Source of the DNA: an uncultured Sediminibacterium sp.
Lineage (GTDB): Bacteria > Bacteroidota > Bacteroidia > Chitinophagales > Chitinophagaceae
DNA length: 46,347 bases
Assembly (NCBI GenBank): GCA_937907555.1
Contig: CALEST010000302.1
Span: 1-46,347, forward strand
Direction of reading: 5' to 3'
The notes below the pieces were generated by a model. It did not search any database and had not been told where the DNA came from. It saw nothing but the letters and a program-made list of their open reading frames with translations. This document shows, one piece after another, positions 42,807 through 46,347 of the stretch. Position 1 is the stretch's first letter. Every line of letters begins with the position of its first letter. The position numbers and the translations under genes were made by a program.

Positions 42807-43949
42807 ATGAAAACTGCCCAACTTCAATTTGGTTCGGGAAAATGGATGATAGGGGATTTACCAGAAAATTTTCCTGCTGAGAAAGCACAACTCGTTCTGG
42901 CATTTGGTTCAGGTGAGCTCGTTACGAATCAAACGATATTCTCTTCAATTAAAGAAAGGTTTCCCATTGCTAATATTGTCTCCTGTTCTACTTCTGGTGA
43001 AATTCTTCACAAACAAGTGTATGACGATACAGTAGTTGTAACAGCTATTTATTTTGAAAAGGCAACCACTCAGGCTGTTTCAGTAGACATTTCTCAATCG
43101 GTAGACAGTTTTGAAACAGGAAAAAAGCTGATGGGCATGTTGAGTCAGGATCAGCTGGTATCGGTATTTGTGATTTCAGAAGGTTCTTTTATCAACGGAT
43201 CCGAATTGGTAGCAGGTTTTAATGCTGAAAACCCCAATAATGTTCCAGTAACAGGTGGGTTGGCAGGTGATGCCGCAAGATTTGCAAAAACACAGGTTGG
43301 ATTAAACACCCCCGCCAAGGAAGGAACGGTTGTTGCCATAGGATTCTATGGTGCTGGTTTATTGGTAGGCCACAGTTCTTTCGGTGGATGGGATGAATTT
43401 GGAAAAGAGAGAGTAATAACCAAATCTGTAAAAAATGTATTGTATGAAATTGATGGTCAGAAAGCCCTTGATTTGTATAAAGAATACCTGGGACCATATG
43501 TAGACGAGTTACCTGGCTCTGCGTTGTTGTTTCCCATTTCATTGCGCACGGAAGACAGTTCCAAAAATCTGGTAAGAACCATTTTAAATGTGAACGAAGC
43601 GGATGGCTCAATGATTTTTGCAGGAAATATGCCGGAGGGAAGTAAAATGCGGTTGATGAAAGTAAACTTTGAAAAAGTAATCAACGGTTCTTCTGTTGCT
43701 GCAACCACAACCGCATCCATGCACGAAAATAACAAAGCTAATCTGGCAATATTAATCAGTTGTGTTGGACGCAAATTGATTTTGCAGGACAGGACATCTG
43801 AAGAAGTGGAAGCTGCTCAAAAAGTGTTTGGTGAAAATACTACTATCGGTGGTTTTTACTCTTATGGAGAATTATCTCCTTTCAATCCCGGTTCTAATTG
43901 TGAACTTCACAATCAAACCATGACTATTACAACATTTACTGAATTATAA
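42807..43949 (+). CDS. FIST-domain sensory protein
   Basis: FIST domains are predicted intracellular small-ligand sensors coupled to signal transduction. The 380-residue protein contains FIST_N (about residues 30-215), with AQLVLAFGSGELV, VSCSTSGEI, VFVISEGSFINGSELV and TGGLAGDAARF, then FIST_C (about 225-365), with YLGPYVDELP, LFPISLR, SMIFAGNMPEGS and TTIGGFYSYGELSP. There is no membrane helix or signal peptide, so it is cytosolic. The hybrid kinase starts 11 nt after its stop. The ligand is unknown; amino acids were proposed for this family. Confidence 0.93.
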   Translation: MKTAQLQFGSGKWMIGDLPENFPAEKAQLVLAFGSGELVTNQTIFSSIKERFPIANIVSCSTSGEILHKQVYDDTVVVTAIYFEKATTQAVSVDISQSVDSFETGKKLMGMLSQDQLVSVFVISEGSFINGSELVAGFNAENPNNVPVTGGLAGDAARFAKTQVGLNTPAKEGTVVAIGFYGAGLLVGHSSFGGWDEFGKERVITKSVKNVLYEIDGQKALDLYKEYLGPYVDELPGSALLFPISLRTEDSSKNLVRTILNVNEADGSMIFAGNMPEGSKMRLMKVNFEKVINGSSVAATTTASMHENNKANLAILISCVGRKLILQDRTSEEVEAAQKVFGENTTIGGFYSYGELSPFNPGSNCELHNQTMTITTFTEL

Positions 43950-43960
43950 CGCCTGTTTCA

Positions 43961-45478
43961 ATGCCTTATCATAGCTTACTAAAAAAGCAGATATCTCAGT
44001 TTCTTAATGATGCTTTGGAGAACCATCCCGATATGGCTTCTTTTCTGGATGCGATCAATAAAAGTTACAGCTCATTCGACAGGGATAGAAAAATAACGGA
44101 ACATGCATTTGATGTAAGTGAGAAGGAATACCAGCTTGCAACAAAAGATCTGCAGCTGCAAAACGAAATAAGACAGCAATCCATTTATAAGCTAAAGCAG
44201 GCGATTAAGGCACTGGATCCTGCTGCACCGCAGGAGTTTGATGAAGACAGTGACGACCTGATTGATATTATCTCTTTTCTGGAAAAACAGATTCTCAAGA
44301 CAAAACAGCTGGAAGCAGATTTAATTCACGCCAAGGAAGTGGCTGAAAAAGCGGCACAGGCCAAGAGTGAGTTTCTGTCTGTAATGAGTCATGAAATCCG
44401 AACACCCCTGAATGCAATCATTGGTACTATTATGTTGCTTCAATACCAGGATCTGGCACCAGACCAGCGAGAATTGCTGAATGTAATGGAGATTTCTTCT
44501 GAGAATTTATTAAGTCTCATTAATGACGTACTCGATTTCAGCAAACTGGAAGAGGGTAAAATCATATTTGCTGAGCGAAATGTAAACGTGTTGCATTTCC
44601 TCAAGAATATTAAAATGGCCAATCAGGTAAAGGCGGAAGAAAAAAGAAACAGAATTAAGATTACCTATGACGATGATATTCCTGAGTTCCTGGTATGTGA
44701 TGATGTAAGATTGGGTCAGATTTTAAATAACCTGATATCCAATGCGGTTAAGTTTACCAAAGACGGAACCATTACGATTCGGGTAGAACTGGTAGCAAAC
44801 AACATACAGGATGTGGATCTGCTGTTTTCAATAGAAGATACCGGAATTGGTATTCCCAAAGAAAAACAACACCTGGTATTTGAACGATTTACGCAAGCCA
44901 ACAATAATATTACCCGCGAGTTTGGAGGATCAGGACTTGGGCTTACCATTATCAGAAGACTGTTGCAGCTGCAGGGTAGTGAAATATTTTTAGAGAGTGA
45001 ACCCGGTGTGGGATCCAAATTTTACTTTACGCTTAAATTTAAGAAAAGCAATAGTGAAATCAGAGAAGAAGCCAAACAAAGCGGCACAGAAAACAAGCCT
45101 GATTTAACAGGCAAAAGAATTTTGTTGGTAGAAGACGTAGAGTTCAATATTATGGTTGCCCAACGAATGTTAAAGAACTGGAATGCGGAAGTAGATTTGG
45201 CTGAAAACGGATCCATAGCGGTGGAAAAAGTTAGGCAGGAGAATTACGATCTGATATTAATGGATATTCAGATGCCGGTAATGGATGGATATACGGCTAC
45301 CAGAAATATCAGGACATTCAATACCAATGTCCCCATCATTGCGTTGACTGCTTCAGTAATCACCACAGATATTGAAGCAAAAGCAATTCAGATAGGAATG
45401 GACGGTTGTTTATCCAAACCATTTAATCCTAATACGCTCTATACAATCATCATGGACAATATTGCTCCATCAGCATAA
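43961..45478 (+). CDS. Cytosolic hybrid histidine kinase paired with FIST
   Basis: The 505-residue kinase has no signal peptide or membrane helix. An N-terminal helical, probably coiled-coil region (1-125) precedes HisKA with His144 (SHEIRTPLNAIIG). The ATPase domain shows NLISNAVKFTKDG, EDTGIGIPKEKQ and GGSGLGLTIIRRL. A C-terminal receiver has Asp435 (LMDIQMPVMDG) and the conserved KPF. With no sensor domain of its own, it probably takes its input from the FIST protein 11 nt upstream. The MATE transporter starts 8 nt downstream. There is no DNA-binding output in the window, so its phosphotransfer target is unknown. Confidence 0.94.
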   Translation: MPYHSLLKKQISQFLNDALENHPDMASFLDAINKSYSSFDRDRKITEHAFDVSEKEYQLATKDLQLQNEIRQQSIYKLKQAIKALDPAAPQEFDEDSDDLIDIISFLEKQILKTKQLEADLIHAKEVAEKAAQAKSEFLSVMSHEIRTPLNAIIGTIMLLQYQDLAPDQRELLNVMEISSENLLSLINDVLDFSKLEEGKIIFAERNVNVLHFLKNIKMANQVKAEEKRNRIKITYDDDIPEFLVCDDVRLGQILNNLISNAVKFTKDGTITIRVELVANNIQDVDLLFSIEDTGIGIPKEKQHLVFERFTQANNNITREFGGSGLGLTIIRRLLQLQGSEIFLESEPGVGSKFYFTLKFKKSNSEIREEAKQSGTENKPDLTGKRILLVEDVEFNIMVAQRMLKNWNAEVDLAENGSIAVEKVRQENYDLILMDIQMPVMDGYTATRNIRTFNTNVPIIALTASVITTDIEAKAIQIGMDGCLSKPFNPNTLYTIIMDNIAPSA

Positions 45479-45486
45479 TCAATCAG

Positions 45487-46347
45487 ATGACTCAATCTAT
45501 GGGTAGTACCAAACTCCGTTTTTGGTATGATTTGTTCAGGGAATCATTGAACAGTGAACACAAGGACTTTACAAAAGGAAGTTTAAGAAAAGCCATTTTT
45601 TTACTGGCTGTTCCTATGATTCTGGAAATGTGCATGGAGTCTGTTTTTGCTGTTGTAGATATATTTTTTGTAAGCAAACTAGGATCTGCTGCAGCGGCAA
45701 CGGTTGGATTAACCGAGTCGGTATTGACCATTATTTACTCTTTAGCCATTGGACTCAGCATGGCCGCTACCGCAATGGTAGCCAGAAGGGTGGGGGAGAA
45801 AAATCATGAAGCAGCTGCAGAAGCAGGAGCACAAACACTGATAATTTGTATCGTCATCAGTATGATCATAAGTATCATCGGCGCTTTTTTTGCTGCAGAT
45901 ATATTGCAATTGGTAGGTGCATCTCCTGAAATCCTAAACATCGGTTCTACTTATGTTTCCGTTATGCTGATTGGAAACCTGGTTATCATGTTGTTGTTTT
46001 TAATCAATGGAATTTTCAGAGGTGCAGGCAATGCAGCCATTGCCATGAAAAGTTTATGGCTGGCCAATCTTTGTAATATTATTTTATGCCCTGTAATGAT
46101 TCATTTTTATGGTTTAACAGGTGCGGCAATTGCAACAACTACAGGAAGAGGTATCGGTGTGCTCTATCAATTATACAATCTTCAGAAAGGCAAGGGAATC
46201 ATTCAGATGAAATGGAATCATTTTAAGCCAATCTGGTCGGTAATTGTTTCAATTGTAAATATTGCTTCAACTGGTGCCCTGCAGTTTATTATAGCATCTG
46301 CCAGCTGGATTTTCATGGCAAAAATCATTTCCGGATATGGAAGTGAT
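45487..46347 (+). CDS. MATE-family efflux transporter (C-terminus cut by window edge)
   Basis: From ATG 45487 the frame stays open for 287 codons to the window edge. It encodes a membrane protein with at least seven hydrophobic helices. The KGSLRKAIFLLAVPMILEMCMESVF start, DIFFVSKLGSAAAATVGL, MVARRVGEKNHEAA and NGIFRGAGNAAIAMKS segments are typical MATE (multidrug and toxic compound extrusion) signatures. Cation-driven export of drugs or metabolites is the family function. It follows the kinase by 8 nt and so is probably controlled with it. Confidence 0.92.
   Translation, partial: MTQSMGSTKLRFWYDLFRESLNSEHKDFTKGSLRKAIFLLAVPMILEMCMESVFAVVDIFFVSKLGSAAAATVGLTESVLTIIYSLAIGLSMAATAMVARRVGEKNHEAAAEAGAQTLIICIVISMIISIIGAFFAADILQLVGASPEILNIGSTYVSVMLIGNLVIMLLFLINGIFRGAGNAAIAMKSLWLANLCNIILCPVMIHFYGLTGAAIATTTGRGIGVLYQLYNLQKGKGIIQMKWNHFKPIWSVIVSIVNIASTGALQFIIASASWIFMAKIISGYGSD

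Noticed and set aside
1..46347. Mobile elements, CRISPR arrays and anti-phage systems
   Set aside because: I looked for transposase or integrase motifs, regularly spaced repeats and defence gene families and found none; the window is core-like.

Overview
The window is a stretch of ordinary, gene-dense chromosome from a Bacteroidota bacterium, most likely a Chitinophagaceae-type relative. This rests on the gene families present (GH3-type adenylating enzymes, 7TMR-DISM hybrid kinases, KdnB-like Kdo oxidase, MerC/Fur pairs, OmpA lipoproteins), on moderate-to-low GC, and on Bacteroidota-style -7 boxes (TAnnTTTG) close upstream of many start codons. I find 43 protein genes, two of them cut by the window edges. 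I see no rRNA, tRNA, CRISPR array, insertion sequence or prophage.

Layout. 1-9221: a truncated secreted transglutaminase-like protein faces uvrB, a secreted GH32 fructosidase and a KdnB-like Kdo 8-oxidase; kdsB converges on the last of these, followed by a sterol-desaturase-type hydroxylase, dnaN and a single-domain response regulator. 9303-13089: recX, an LpxR-like lipid A deacylase, a nitrilase-family amidase, nagA and a small periplasmic four-helix protein. 13086-16396 (minus): suhB-like phosphatase, thiL and an S41 peptidase form a tight operon. 16439-20975: GT2 glycosyltransferase, GH3 enzyme, periplasmic cyclophilin, LysE exporter and mtgA. 20967-24279 (minus): a GT-C-like membrane protein, pnuC and a NadR-type kinase (nicotinamide riboside salvage), with an Nfu protein upstream. 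24473-25702: a secreted GH5-like protein whose nucleophile glutamate is replaced by glutamine. 25719-35674 (minus): UvrD/PcrA helicase, 7TMR-DISM hybrid kinase, OmpA lipoprotein, acyl-CoA ligase plus acyltransferase, and a five-PAS protein with no output domain. 35819-41212: gmk, an HSDL2-like SDR, lysS (minus) and an LpxD-like acyltransferase. 40238-42768: a SCO1-Fur-reductase operon divergent from merC, with a palindromic Fur/Zur-like operator inside the merC promoter. 42807-46347: FIST sensor protein, cytosolic hybrid histidine kinase and MATE exporter in a tight operon that runs off the edge.

How they work together. Several genes serve the outer membrane and envelope (kdnB/kdsB, lpxD-like, lpxR-like, mtgA, ompA). 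DNA repair and replication genes (uvrB, dnaN, recX, uvrD) are scattered among them. The regions with the most to follow up are the FIST/kinase/MATE operon, the metal-responsive merC/SCO/Fur locus, the leader of lysS with its promoter, hairpin and terminator-like element, the degenerate GH5, and the PAS-only protein. Four of the six convergent gene pairs overlap at their 3' ends by 4-9 bp, so the region is very compact.
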